Shown here: piece after piece, positions 40,735 through 50,565 of the stretch | Numbering within the stretch: the first letter of the stretch is position 1 | Layout: each line of letters opens with the position of its first letter | Assembly (NCBI GenBank): GCA_023897205.1 | Contig: JAHWDD010000003.1 | Coordinates: 5,335,665 to 5,399,664 of the forward strand | Length of the DNA: 64,000 nucleotides | Reading direction: 5' to 3' | Source of the DNA: Exophiala sp. HKRS030 | Lineage: Eukaryota > Ascomycota > Eurotiomycetes > Chaetothyriales > Herpotrichiellaceae | Translations under genes and position numbers: made by a program | Notes under the pieces: model-generated | The model's input: only the letters and a program-made list of their open reading frames with translations | Database searches by the model: none | What the model was told of the DNA's origin: nothing

Positions 40735-41356
40735 ACTTCAATGGGTTGATTGGTCTGAGTCCGGGGCATCCGTTCCCGGCAGCGCTACAAGACTGTGTGG
40801 ACGTGATAAAATGGCTGATAGACCACGGGGAGCCACAATTTGGCGCATCACTGAAATTTGTTTGGGGGAGAAAGCGCGGGGGCAAACCTGGCGTTGCTCG
40901 CAGCCCTCGAATTATTACGCTTTGACGATTGCAAGTACTCGACTTTCTCGTTGAAAGGGCTGCTGCTTCACTATGGGTCATACACCTTGCGATGGCACGC
41001 GAGCACGAAGCATTTGGAGAGAGTACCTACTTTGATACAAGACGAGGATATGCTAAATCACTTCCGTTCCGCCTACCTGCCATACTCAAACCCAGAAGAT
41101 TGGTCGACGCCTGATGTGTCTCCCTTTTTGCTGATCTGGGGGAACTCAAGCTCCCGCCCGCATTCCTCAGCTGCGGGACAGAGGACAAGACTCCATCTTG
41201 ATGGGTGTACGATGGATGGCGGCAGGTGGTGAGGCATTGGTAAAGTGTTACCATGACAGCCCACACGGATTTATTATGTTCTCTGAGGCATTTCACGATA
41301 ATACCAAACTGGCAATCTCTCACCTAGTAGAGTTTATCAAATTGAAATCTATCTAA
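40735..41356 (+). pseudogene. Alpha/beta-hydrolase (fold-3) relic, 5'-truncated with multiple frameshifts
   Basis: Starts only about 15 bp after the permease stop. Fragments in three frames line up as one esterase: SPGHPFPAALQDCVDVIKWL (about 40760-40820), then after a shift FGGESAGANLALLAAL with the nucleophile Ser (40860-40907). Next come DDCKYSTFSLKGLLLHYGSY and NPEDWSTPDVSPF. After another shift FLSCGTED (acid Asp) follows, and after a third MGVRWMAAGGEALVKCY..SPHGFIMF (catalytic His) and EFIKLKSI to TAA at 41356. The N-terminal half, including the HGG oxyanion motif, is absent. At least three frameshifts make it non-functional. It belongs to the hormone-sensitive-lipase-like esterases. 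Confidence 0.88.
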
Positions 41357-41659
41357 TATCTAGATAATTGGCTAAGACTGTTCACCAACAAAAATTCCAT
41401 ATTTATTGCTTCGTTTACAATGCCGACCAGGTACAGTCGTGATCTACTTCGAACGTGCGATTGTCGGATAAGGAGAAAAGATCAAATTTCCGCATCAATT
41501 TATTACCCTGAATGATATTACATAGATGATAAGAACAATAAACAAAATACTAGACACGACGACTGTAGCCGGAAGACCATCTAAGTTTCCAATGTCTTCA
41601 CATAGTTCCATATATGTTTCCTTTTGACGTGAGCTGTAATGTGATTCATTCTCAAGGTT

Positions 41660-42053
41660 GACAATTATAAGACTGGATTGGGTTGTTCCGAGGAAAGGCA
41701 GTAATCATAAAGGCTGAGACCGCCGAGAGAGTCCTGGAATATCCGGTCAAGGTCTTCTGACATGAGATCAGTAGACCAGGGTCTGAGGTTATTTGCGTAG
41801 ATGAAACGATGCCTTGTTCAGCATCAATCCCTGAGGCTGCCCTCATGGGTGGGAATACTTGTTGGACTAGTGGTAAAGTATTACCGTTCCCTTGAGGAGA
41901 CTGTCGCAGAGGGTCTGCCATACTGACTATCTCTGTGGTAACACCGATCTTCGGATCAATATCAAATTCATGCCCAGTAAGTCTTCTCATCAAGCTAACG
42001 TAGAGCCGGAAAATCCAATCAGCAACTGGACAAGATTTTGCTAGCTCACTCAA
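41660..42053 (-). pseudogene. C-terminal relic of a second Zn2Cys6-type transcription factor
   Basis: Minus strand. From 42053 a frame reads LAKSCPVADWIFRLYVSLMRRL. After a frame change near 41780 it reads DLMSEDLDRIFQDSLGGLSLYDYCLSSEQ and ends NPVL-stop at about 41665. That type of ending (Leu/Gly-rich 'D.LGG.SLYDYCL') is familiar from fungal binuclear-cluster regulators. No zinc cluster or middle homology domain is found upstream, so only the tail survives. A frameshift separates the two parts. Confidence 0.55.
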
Positions 42054-43230
42054 GGCAAGAATACACTACGGGCGCGACTTTCGGCCACCTGGCTTTGGAT
42101 TGCATTCTCTCGTCGAACCACAATCGCATGCATTCCGCAAGCTGCAAAGAGAGCGGGTGCCCTGGCTGGTTAGTTCAAGCTTCACATCAATAACGGTCAT
42201 ACTCACAAGTGCACTTGTGCTTGTCTCAGTGTTCCTGATGTTAACAAGCATAACTTATACACCTACAAACAAGATGCCTTACGAACGCAACTTGAAGAAA
42301 ACCGCGAATTCTTACGGAGTTTCCAACTATTTCTTAGAGATGTGCGTTACACAGGAAGTTATCACAGTCATTTCATAGAAAAAACAAGAGTCAATGCTTG
42401 GAAGCACCCCTGCCTTAAGTTGAATCTGCGTCCGTCGGCACCACTCAGAACCTTGAGTGTGGGGGTTTCATCGTTTGTATGTACTCTATACAAATGAGTA
42501 AGTTCCATGCTGCATCGGCAAATTTTCGCCGCGTCAAAGATAGCCTGCTCACTTGAGCAGGTTCTCGCCGCCTTTGGTGCCCGAGACCAGAAGGGCCATG
42601 GATGTCACGGTGTGTGACCAATTACATTCTTCCGACAAAACCCCTTCATCCTTTGGACCTGATCTAAGGAAAGCTGTCTTTGGATATGAATGGGATTGAA
42701 CAGCCCTCTTGTGTCGATCCAGAATTTTCTGAGCTATGGATCCTGTGGTTGAGAAATAGAAGGCTCGCCAATAAAATTTCGCGCAATCTGTCATTGAGGC
42801 ACCCAAGCCCCTCAAGTGATCGATCCTAAGATGATTTGCTTCTGCATATTTACCGCCTTCTGTGGTAGGGCCTTGACCATCTCCCTTTTTGAGCCTTGCT
42901 ACGTTGACGTGGTGGACTAACTACTTGGCTGTGCATTTGTGAGCAGTATCACCCTCTCATAAATCTTCTTCAGTCGCTCAGTTGCACATCTGCTCCAGGA
43001 ATGTCCCAAAACAGGGTTACTTCCTTCAATGATCAAATTATTCTCAACATGAGGCAAACGATTCCGAAGACATAGAAGCATTCACAGTCCACATACGTAT
43101 CGGTCCATGGTAAATAGATTGTGGTGGTCTTTAGTGAATATGAGGTATCCTCGCCCCGGATTCTCGCTGCAAATTTTCGCACTTTCTGATTCTTACGCAC
43201 TGCAGTGCCAAGCCACCCACCAGACATGGC
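42054..43230. other. Decayed intergenic stretch
   Basis: About 1.2 kb. Several 60-90 residue open stretches on both strands (for example 42549-42815 minus) look like pieces of lost genes, but none has a motif I can name. Confidence 0.4.
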
Positions 43231-43669
43231 ATGATCGTGTTCACCGGATTTCAAGCCCTTCGTAAGCCATGTGGTTCACCATTCTCAGTCATGCTGAGAC
43301 TGATATGTTATTACATCACCCATATGCTCAGTCGCCACAGATGTCTTTGGGCCCTTGAGCGCCTTGAACGTGCTCTCTCGAACCCACAAGATGGAACTCG
43401 CCATCATAGTCGAATCAATGACACCAGCATCCACAAACCCAGAGCCAAATCCGTTCGTATCAAAGTCCTTTGGACATGAAATTGTACCGACTCACACCTT
43501 TGAAAATGCAACTGAGATGGATGTTCTACTCATTCCTGGGGGTTAGTTTACTAGACCCAGCTAAAAAGAACGACTTTAAATGTCGCTCATCCAGGGTCCA
43601 AATTCACAGCTGGCTGAAGACGCACCACGTCTATATTATCTAAAGAGTTACGCTACCGATATGTAGTGC
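43231..43669 (+). pseudogene. DJ-1/PfpI-family gene, 3'-truncated by an AT-rich block
   Basis: ATG 43231 opens MIVFTGFQAL, then a donor GTAAGC (from 43263) and acceptor CCACAG (near 43343) lead to VFGPLSALNVLSRTHKMELAIIVESM. PVPTHTFEN-type sequence and DVLLIPGG follow (to 43547). A second intron-like stretch (GTTAGT..CATCCAG) leads to GPNSQLAEDAPRLYYLKSY and then a TAG near 43666. The order (FQALDVFGP, LLIPGG) is that of fungal DJ-1/PfpI class-I glutamine-amidotransferase-like proteins. The part that should follow, with the catalytic Cys (VCTGS-type motif), is missing because the sequence turns into the AT-rich block. Not functional as seen. Confidence 0.75.
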
Positions 43670-44055
43670 TATTCCGTAATTCTAATGTACTATTTTACCC
43701 TACATTCATCTGCACGATATTTTTCTCTTTTTCAATCGAGTTTAGACTAAGTGATATGAGAGTCTACGATAGATGTATCAGAAATAAATCTATGGTACCC
43801 GAGATATACGAACACTAAACCGAAGACCTATTCAGATATTATATTCTAACGTCTTCTTCGAAGTTAAGATATGATAAAATTCACATAATATAGCGAGATA
43901 AGATAGTGAAACCTCGCCGATATATTCTTCAGGCTATATTCTATTTCGGCGACCATTTCTATCGTAGGTTCTCGAGTCTTATCTCCTTAGTCTTTACTAG
44001 TGGATAGGTATATCTTTGAATATCTAGAATACTACCTACTTCTTAGCAACAATAG
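43670..44055. repeat. AT-rich RIP-like block
   Basis: TA-rich sequence with dense stops in all frames (TATATTCT, AGATATGATAAAATTC, GGATAGGTATATC) and few CA/TG dinucleotides. It replaces the 3' half of the DJ-1-like gene on its left and runs right up to the stop codon of the glycoside hydrolase on its right. Most likely the remnant of an inserted repeat mutated by RIP; no coding trace of the element remains. Confidence 0.6.
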
Positions 44056-45477
44056 TTAGAAGATGCCACAAGAAAATTCGAATGCATAGGCCGTCCAATT
44101 AGTCCTCTGCTCGACTGGAATAACGAAATTATTCCCTGAGTAGTTATACAACTTGGAACCAAGATCATCCGGCAATGAACGAGCGGTATACTTTCCCTGG
44201 CCAGAAAAGCTCATCGTCCGGACACTAATGCTGCCTGATGGTGGAAGACCAACGGATTGCAGATTCTGTACGTTAACCGCCCAGTTTCCAGTCGCTAATC
44301 GGGGTCCACCGAGAATTCGTACTTTGTCGCCAGATCTGACCGTAGCGTAAACGTCAAACTTCAGGTTTGCACTTCCCGTTGTGTTTACTCGAAGTCCCGT
44401 CATATCCGTGCCATAGTATTGATATACAGTATACTCTGGCGCTGGCCTATAATCTGCTGCAGCATAGTTGTCTGGGTTACTTTTAGTCAACAGATTTGCC
44501 ATCAAGTCATGGAGCTTGTTGCCATTCTCCCAATTTGCTCGTAGCCCGAGCGTATTATATCGTTCCAATCGAGAAATCCACCATGCAGCTCCGCCAGGGA
44601 TTTGCTCTGCAGGCGATGCGTACTCGTTTATATTGACTGGACGTTCTGGCAGCCCGTACTGTGTCAAAATCGAATTTGTTCTGAAATGAGCATTTTGTAA
44701 ATCGTAGTTGGGTGCCTCGGGTCCGACCAAGAGATGATAGGCATACTGATCAGGAATAGTATTGTTTCCTTTAATTTGGCTCAACCAAGATGTCCACCAA
44801 GTTGTTGCCAGACTGGGAGGAGAAGTATAACTCGGGCCTGAAATTCTGACGGCATTGAAGTCCGCATTGGCTCTCAATATTTTGTAGGTTCGGTTCCAGA
44901 GTTCGAGCCACTGTTGCTGACTACGTTTCCAGAAGATAGAGATATCCGCTTCATTCCAAATGTCCCAAACTAGGCCTTCAAGAGCATTATTTAATTTCAA
45001 ATCTGACATGAGCTGATGAACAAAGTTTTCGTAGTCTCTCCAATTTCCGTTATCACCGGGCCATACCGTTGAGGAGTTCACTTGATCTGTTCCCCAGATG
45101 TCGTGTGGCAGGATGATGAAGTCAGCACCGTACTGACGACATGTCCTGTAGTTAGACAGTGTGGATCTCAATCGCCCTTGGTACTCGGTCTGGCCCCAAA
45201 TCCAACCGCGATTTGGTCGTCCTTGTTGAGCTCCACCTGCCCGACCATAGCGGAATCCGATGCCGGTAAAGTAGCTGGAGGGAATTTGCCCATAGGTATC
45301 TGGGATTCCGTAGATGAAGCCGGAGGCCAGGTGCTGCGGAGGTCCTCGCTTGACAGCAAGATCAACGAAGACGGTTGAAGCATCTCGGTTGTCCAGGACG
45401 GCAAGCGTAAAGTTAACCAATAAGACAATAACTAGAGCCCCACGTTTTAAGATCATCACAGCCTTGGTGGGATACAT
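44056..45477 (-). CDS. Secreted clan GH-A glycoside hydrolase (GH39-like)
   Basis: 473 residues, single exon, ATG 45475-45477; a second ATG at 45454-45456 (MILKRGALVIVLLVNFTLAVL) begins the signal peptide more directly. Catalytic signatures of a retaining clan GH-A enzyme are acid/base Glu in VWDIWNEADISIFW (about residue 176) and nucleophile Glu in PVNINEYASPAEQ (about 285). The barrel is followed by a beta-rich C-terminal region (about 370-473) with GQGKYTARSLPDDLGSKLYNY. Seven or more NxS/T sites suit secretion. I place it near GH39 (beta-xylosidase-like), but GH5-like relatives are possible and the substrate is unknown. The frame is intact although both neighbours are decayed. Confidence 0.75.
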   Translation of the reverse strand: MYPTKAVMILKRGALVIVLLVNFTLAVLDNRDASTVFVDLAVKRGPPQHLASGFIYGIPDTYGQIPSSYFTGIGFRYGRAGGAQQGRPNRGWIWGQTEYQGRLRSTLSNYRTCRQYGADFIILPHDIWGTDQVNSSTVWPGDNGNWRDYENFVHQLMSDLKLNNALEGLVWDIWNEADISIFWKRSQQQWLELWNRTYKILRANADFNAVRISGPSYTSPPSLATTWWTSWLSQIKGNNTIPDQYAYHLLVGPEAPNYDLQNAHFRTNSILTQYGLPERPVNINEYASPAEQIPGGAAWWISRLERYNTLGLRANWENGNKLHDLMANLLTKSNPDNYAAADYRPAPEYTVYQYYGTDMTGLRVNTTGSANLKFDVYATVRSGDKVRILGGPRLATGNWAVNVQNLQSVGLPPSGSISVRTMSFSGQGKYTARSLPDDLGSKLYNYSGNNFVIPVEQRTNWTAYAFEFSCGIF

Positions 45478-46372
45478 GATATGGCTTTCTTCTTATGATT
45501 AGGAAATCAACCCTCCAGTGTTTTCCATGAAACTCATGACTGTCGTTCAATATGAAGTATTATATAGGCTCACACTTTAGCAATTCGCCTCGAGGCAATG
45601 AATTCCTTGCTTGAGATATTCATCCCGCATAAATCCCCGCGATTCGACCTGTCCCAACAGACTTGGTTGCCACCGGGCTTGTCCAGGAGTCATTTGCATT
45701 TCGCTTGGAGGTAGATCTACTCGGTCATCGCTTCCTGGTATTTAAATGGCTGGTACCAGGGGAAGAATGCTATAGTGGAGTGGAAACGACGATGACTCCC
45801 CGGTGGGGGGTTTCACCTGACTATCGGCGGAGGATCGCCAGCAATCACGAGTTCACTAATTTTTGTTGCCCTGAACCACTGGCCTCGTGATGCTACAAGG
45901 GAGCAGATCGCAAGATATCCATATTCCTAAAGCAGCTTACTCCGAGGTATATGGCAACGACTCCGAATAAAGTTTTACTCCAGCAAGCTCACCAACCGGA
46001 AGTCCTCGCTCTACTCCGGTGAACCTCAATGACTAAGTTCCTGCTACAATGCTGTTTTTACAGCTGAATGGACTATTGTTACCATCCAACATTTCTTTGC
46101 TTGAGGACAGTGGCGTTTATGCTGTAGTAAAAGATACATAGAATTGTAGAACTATCATGTTTTCGAGCAGTATCATTTAGCAGAATATAGATAATACATA
46201 AGCGCCTTGAATTTTATTATTGGGCAGTATGTATATCATCACTAAAGATGCTAGCAACATGATTAGTGTCCCAAACTTCATGGTCTTATCAATGGCCTCA
46301 GTTTTATCCCTATTTTACTTTGTTTCGTGCCTCCCTGTATCTTTAGAAGTATTATCAAAGATTCTGAGCACC
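45478..46372. other. Intergenic, no supported gene
   Basis: About 900 bp upstream of the glycoside hydrolase, becoming AT-rich to the right. Only short motif-free ORFs. Confidence 0.4.
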
Positions 46373-47218
46373 TTATTCCTCGTCAAGATACACTTCTACC
46401 GCGCGAGGGTACATATCTGGATCTGGATCCCAGGAAGGATTTGGTTCATTACTTGTCGTAGTAGTAGTTGTTAAAGTATGACATGTTGACGTTGTAGGCG
46501 GCGTCGTCGGCTTTGGCCCCTTGGTAGTAGTGGTTGGCTGAGGTCCTTTGGTCGTAGTGGTCGTAGTGGTTGGACGAGACGTTGGTGGAGGTGGCTTATT
46601 CGTTAGAGACGGTAGTAGTTTCGTGCCTAGGGGTTTTAGAATTAATAATAGAATGCCGAGTCATAACTTACCAGGATTTGGTCTTATATCAATCGGGTGA
46701 CATTGAAATATCGTGCTACGATCACGCTCGACAGACAGAGCTCCATCATTCATAATACTGGAGACGTCTTCCCCTCTGCCATAAGGAAAGCCAGGACCAA
46801 ATATTTATAACTAATACTCTCTATGGCTATAAGAGATTCCGTGATCTTACTTCTTCGTCTCCCACTTCCAGACAGCATAGCCATTACTAAATTCTAGGTG
46901 TACATAGTGACCAGATAACGTAATTAGTTAGCCAGTAAAGACGTAGAACTTAGCCACTTTATTGATATAGTCAATAATGTAGCCGTCGCTAGCATGCAAT
47001 GTAATCCAGCTGCCCTTGCGGCTGTGATACATCCTGCCCGTCCGGTAAACCTGAACATGGAACAAGTTTCTATCCCCCTAGGAACTAATATCCCTCTCCT
47101 CGAGCCCTGCGACGCCAAACGAGAAGGCTGGTTCGCTGCCATCAACTGGATGTGCAGCAAGCACAATGAGACAGATCAACAAAGCAGATAACCTCAACAG
47201 GGCGCTGTTGAGATGCAT
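46373..47218 (-). pseudogene. Secreted Thr/Pro-rich-tailed protein gene with two in-frame stops
   Basis: Starts ATG 47216-47218 with a clear signal peptide (MHLNSALLRLSALLICLIVL). The frame meets TAG at 47080-47078, continues open as NLFHVQVYRTGRMYHSRKG..., meets TAA at 46930-46928, and goes on to LEFSNGYAVWKWETKK. A GTAAGA donor follows. A second exon (FPYGRGEDVSSIMNDGALSVERD...CHP) and a 46 bp intron (GTAAGT...CCTAG, 46622-46671 region) then lead to a Thr/Pro-rich linker (about 46450-46620). The C-terminus ends at TAA 46375-46373. Both early stops could derive from CAG and CAA by C-to-T changes, as RIP makes. Family unrecognised; the architecture is that of a secreted or wall protein. Confidence 0.65.
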
Positions 47219-48516
47219 GATGCAGCTATGTTTGGAATGAGAGTGGTGTAAGAGCAATACCCGAGCGTGTGACCTTTTTAGACTGAAAAGAAGAAGTCTC
47301 TCGAGGAAGAGCGAGCGCTTCCGATAAGGAAGCAGGAAGCTGGGTGAGATAGAGATTTCAGCATCCTTTCCAAGCGCTCCTCCGTCGTGGGTCTTGTCAT
47401 CTATGCTCGCCCACCATTTTTTCATGACGTAAAATCGCTCAGCTCGACCTCATCACGCAACTTGGCATGTCAAGTGTGCAAGCACTATGGATCTCTAGCT
47501 TTCTCATCAGTGATCGGGATGAAGACATGTAAAAACCATCCCCTTCACTTCCTCTGCGGCTCGTGTTCCAACAGCCCGCTATTACGGCACAGCCTAGACT
47601 TGTCCTTGGCTCCGGAAGGCCACCGCGGCGGCCAGAATGCTTACGCGAGCAGTTAACTGGAGAATTTTGGTCGGCTACTGGATTATTTTACGGGAGGTTG
47701 TCTTTGTTGAGAGTCATGGCACCGGATGGGGACAAAGGAGCTCGGCGCGAACGCTATTCCAGGTCGAACCCTGTTCTGCAGTGACCGAAGTTGTGACTGC
47801 TTAACAATTTCACTTTGTTTGTAAAAGCGCTTTGCGGGTTTCTTTGGTATGGATAGATCGATAGATCAATACTACTGCTAGAAGGTTGCAGCCTCATCGT
47901 GCTGGAACGGGGATAAAATCAAGATTAGGTAAATCGCGTACAGCTACAGTATAGTCCTTCAAACTTGCAAATACGCTCTTCGTGAAACCACCAGGATAGC
48001 GCCTGGGCAAAGAAGTCTTGGCGAAGAGCAATCCCCTCTTCCTTAGTCCTCGATTCATCCTTAGGCCCATTTTACAACCACAAAACATGTCACTTAACCA
48101 AGGCGAGGTAGAACGTCCTACTTATCATTTTTCTAGGCCTAATAGCCAACAGCTACGAGTTTACAGTGCCCCCTACTTTGCAATAGGCACCTAGGTGCAT
48201 ACGCTTCCGATCCGCCTGTAAAACTCTGAATTGATCTCCTCGTTTTATCTTCAAGCTTTGAGAGATATTCTAGCAGGAGCGACCTTGCAAATATCGCCAC
48301 GCAAAGCTATTGGGGTAGAACACCCACGAGTTGTACCGACCTTTGAGGTTATCACAACAACGCCACGGGGCCTCAACTCCCAGGACCAAGTCATAAACAA
48401 CTAGTCGGGCTACAAGCTCCACATTCTCTTTTGTCTGAAACTCGTCTCTATTTCCCTCACAAGTGAAAGGTCGATGCAACTCGTGTCAGACGTGGATTGA
48501 ACCTTTGTCCGATATA
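47219..48516. other. Intergenic, no supported gene
   Basis: About 1.3 kb before the amidase. Short ORFs (for example 47894-48088 minus) lack motifs. The last ~100 bases form the amidase leader; an earlier in-frame ATG at 48463 could extend the amidase by 18 residues. Confidence 0.35.
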
Positions 48517-50319
48517 ATGTATGATCTAGCTCTCGAGGATCCCTTGGAGATGGACGAGTTGGAAACCGGATATGTCCTCGTTCCGGCCAATCCAGGCAAT
48601 ATTCAGCAACAACAACCTGAAGTGCCTGATGCCTTCCAGATACCGCTCTGTCGTGGCATAAAAATGTTTGAGATTTCCATCGACGAATTACAGCATCACT
48701 TCTCAATTGGCCAATTGACTTCATTTGATGTCACAAAATTCTGTCTAGAAAGGGTACAGAAGGCAAACCCCTATCTCGAATGCGTGATCGAGACGAATCC
48801 AGATGCCATTGACCAGGCCCAAGCTCTCGACTCGGAAAGGGAACACGGCATGATTCGGGGTCCGTTACACGGCGTTCCAGTTCTCGTCAAGGACAACATG
48901 GCCACAGCTGATCGCATGCAAACTACCGCGGGATCATGGGCACTTCTAGGGTGTGTAGTGCCCAAAGACGCCCATGTTGTTAAGCTCCTTCGCGCTGCAG
49001 GTGCCGTTATTCTCGGGAAGTCAAATCTTGATGAGTGGGCTGGCATGAGAGGGAGTGCATACTCACTTGGCTTCTCAGCAAGAGGAGGGCAGTGCCGCAA
49101 TGCGTACTCTTTGAACCGCTCTCCAAACGGCAGCAGCTCAGGAAGTGCTGTTGCTGTAACCTCAAATATCGTCCCTATAGCCTTTGGGACCGAAACAGAT
49201 TGCAGCGTAATTAGCCCTGGTATGGTAAATGGGGTCGTTGCTATCAAACCCACAGTAGGACTGACTTCCCGCGCTGGAGTGATCCCCATATCTGAAACTC
49301 AAGATTCAGTGGGCGTTTATGGGCGGTCAGTTGCAGACGCCGCCTATGCTCTGGATGCTGTTGCCGGTGTAGACCCCGAAGACACATTCACGACGCAACC
49401 TGACCGGCGACAGCCTCGAAGCTACTATGGCTGTCTCATGAGCCGATCTGCTCTGCAAGGAGCGCAATTTGGGCTGCCAATGAAAAGATTCTGGAATGTT
49501 GCACCAGATCCACAACGCAGGGTGGCAGAAAGAATCCTCGAATTGATGCGTCATGCAGGGGCCGATATCATCCCGACCGATATGCCCTGCGCAGAAGAAA
49601 GACTGAGGCCTGACGGGATATGGGATTGGGAATTATATGGCGAAACAAATCCGGAGATTTCAGAAATTACAGTCTCTAAAGTTCAGACCTACTATCTAAT
49701 GAACCAATATCTAGCTAAGCTGCAAAATACCCCTATGAAGACCCTAGAGGATATTGTACAATTTAACGACGACAATCGTGGGTCAGAAGGCGGCAAAGCT
49801 GGTGACTTACCTGCCTGGCCTGATGGGCAGCGACTCTTTCGAAAATGCATAGAGACTAAGGGGATCAAAGACTCAATATACCACCAAGCCCTCAAGCATA
49901 TCACCTACCAGTCTCGTCAAAACGGGATTGATGCAGCGTTAAAGACGTCTGATAAGATAGGGGGCAGTCAATCAGTAGACCGTCGAAGAAAGCCCGCGAG
50001 AAAGCAGTTTGACGCTTTGATATTCTGCGATATCAAAGCCGGGGGCATCCAGATTGCAGCACAAGCAGGCTACCCTATTATTTCCATACCCGTCGGTCTC
50101 GACCCTGAGGGTATGCCTGTGTCCCTGACGCTTCAACATACTGCTTGGCAGGAAGACAAATTGATCATGTGGGCTAGTGCAATCGAAGACCTGATCAGAC
50201 ATAATCGACTTGTTGATTTTCCTGCTTCCCAACTTGGTCGGGTTCCGCCATTGTTTAGAAACCATTTGAAAAAGAACATTCCTGTTGAACCTGAATACAA
50301 TTATCCAGGACGTAGGTAG
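48517..50319 (+). CDS. Amidase (amidase-signature family)
   Basis: 600 residues from ATG 48517 (MYDLALEDP); an upstream ATG at 48463 is possible. Single exon. The Ser-cis-Ser-Lys triad can be placed: Lys in VPVLVKDNM (about residue 123), the cis-Ser in NGSSSGSAVAV (about 204), and the nucleophile Ser in TETDCSVISPG (about 229). In the usual signature the residue before that Ser is Gly (TDGSI); here it is Cys. GKSNLDEWAGMRGS and ARGGQCRNAY are typical of fungal amidases near GatA-like enzymes. The family hydrolyses carboxamides to acid plus ammonia; substrate unknown. No signal peptide. A nitrogen-scavenging role beside the transporter is possible. Confidence 0.88.
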   Translation: MYDLALEDPLEMDELETGYVLVPANPGNIQQQQPEVPDAFQIPLCRGIKMFEISIDELQHHFSIGQLTSFDVTKFCLERVQKANPYLECVIETNPDAIDQAQALDSEREHGMIRGPLHGVPVLVKDNMATADRMQTTAGSWALLGCVVPKDAHVVKLLRAAGAVILGKSNLDEWAGMRGSAYSLGFSARGGQCRNAYSLNRSPNGSSSGSAVAVTSNIVPIAFGTETDCSVISPGMVNGVVAIKPTVGLTSRAGVIPISETQDSVGVYGRSVADAAYALDAVAGVDPEDTFTTQPDRRQPRSYYGCLMSRSALQGAQFGLPMKRFWNVAPDPQRRVAERILELMRHAGADIIPTDMPCAEERLRPDGIWDWELYGETNPEISEITVSKVQTYYLMNQYLAKLQNTPMKTLEDIVQFNDDNRGSEGGKAGDLPAWPDGQRLFRKCIETKGIKDSIYHQALKHITYQSRQNGIDAALKTSDKIGGSQSVDRRRKPARKQFDALIFCDIKAGGIQIAAQAGYPIISIPVGLDPEGMPVSLTLQHTAWQEDKLIMWASAIEDLIRHNRLVDFPASQLGRVPPLFRNHLKKNIPVEPEYNYPGRR

Positions 50320-50565
50320 AACCACCTTCGTGATCTTAACCTGCAAAAGGGGATGATGCCAGTACGAGAGCTAGCCATTCATGAGTAGCAATGATATTAT
50401 GAAGGTTACTGAGAACTTGAAGGGACTAGTTTACGTTGTGATGTTACAGTTATTGAAGGATCAGAATATATCATTTTCAAGAGCCGCAGAAGCATACTCT
50501 GTGGGCCCCAAATGATATCGGGCACTGCCGTCAAAAATGCGAAGCAATCAGATGTGCTTGTTAGA

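Noticed and set aside
47755..47790. GGTCGAACCC resembling a tRNA B box
   Set aside because: Lacks the second T of the TTCGA core, and no acceptor or anticodon stem could be built around it.
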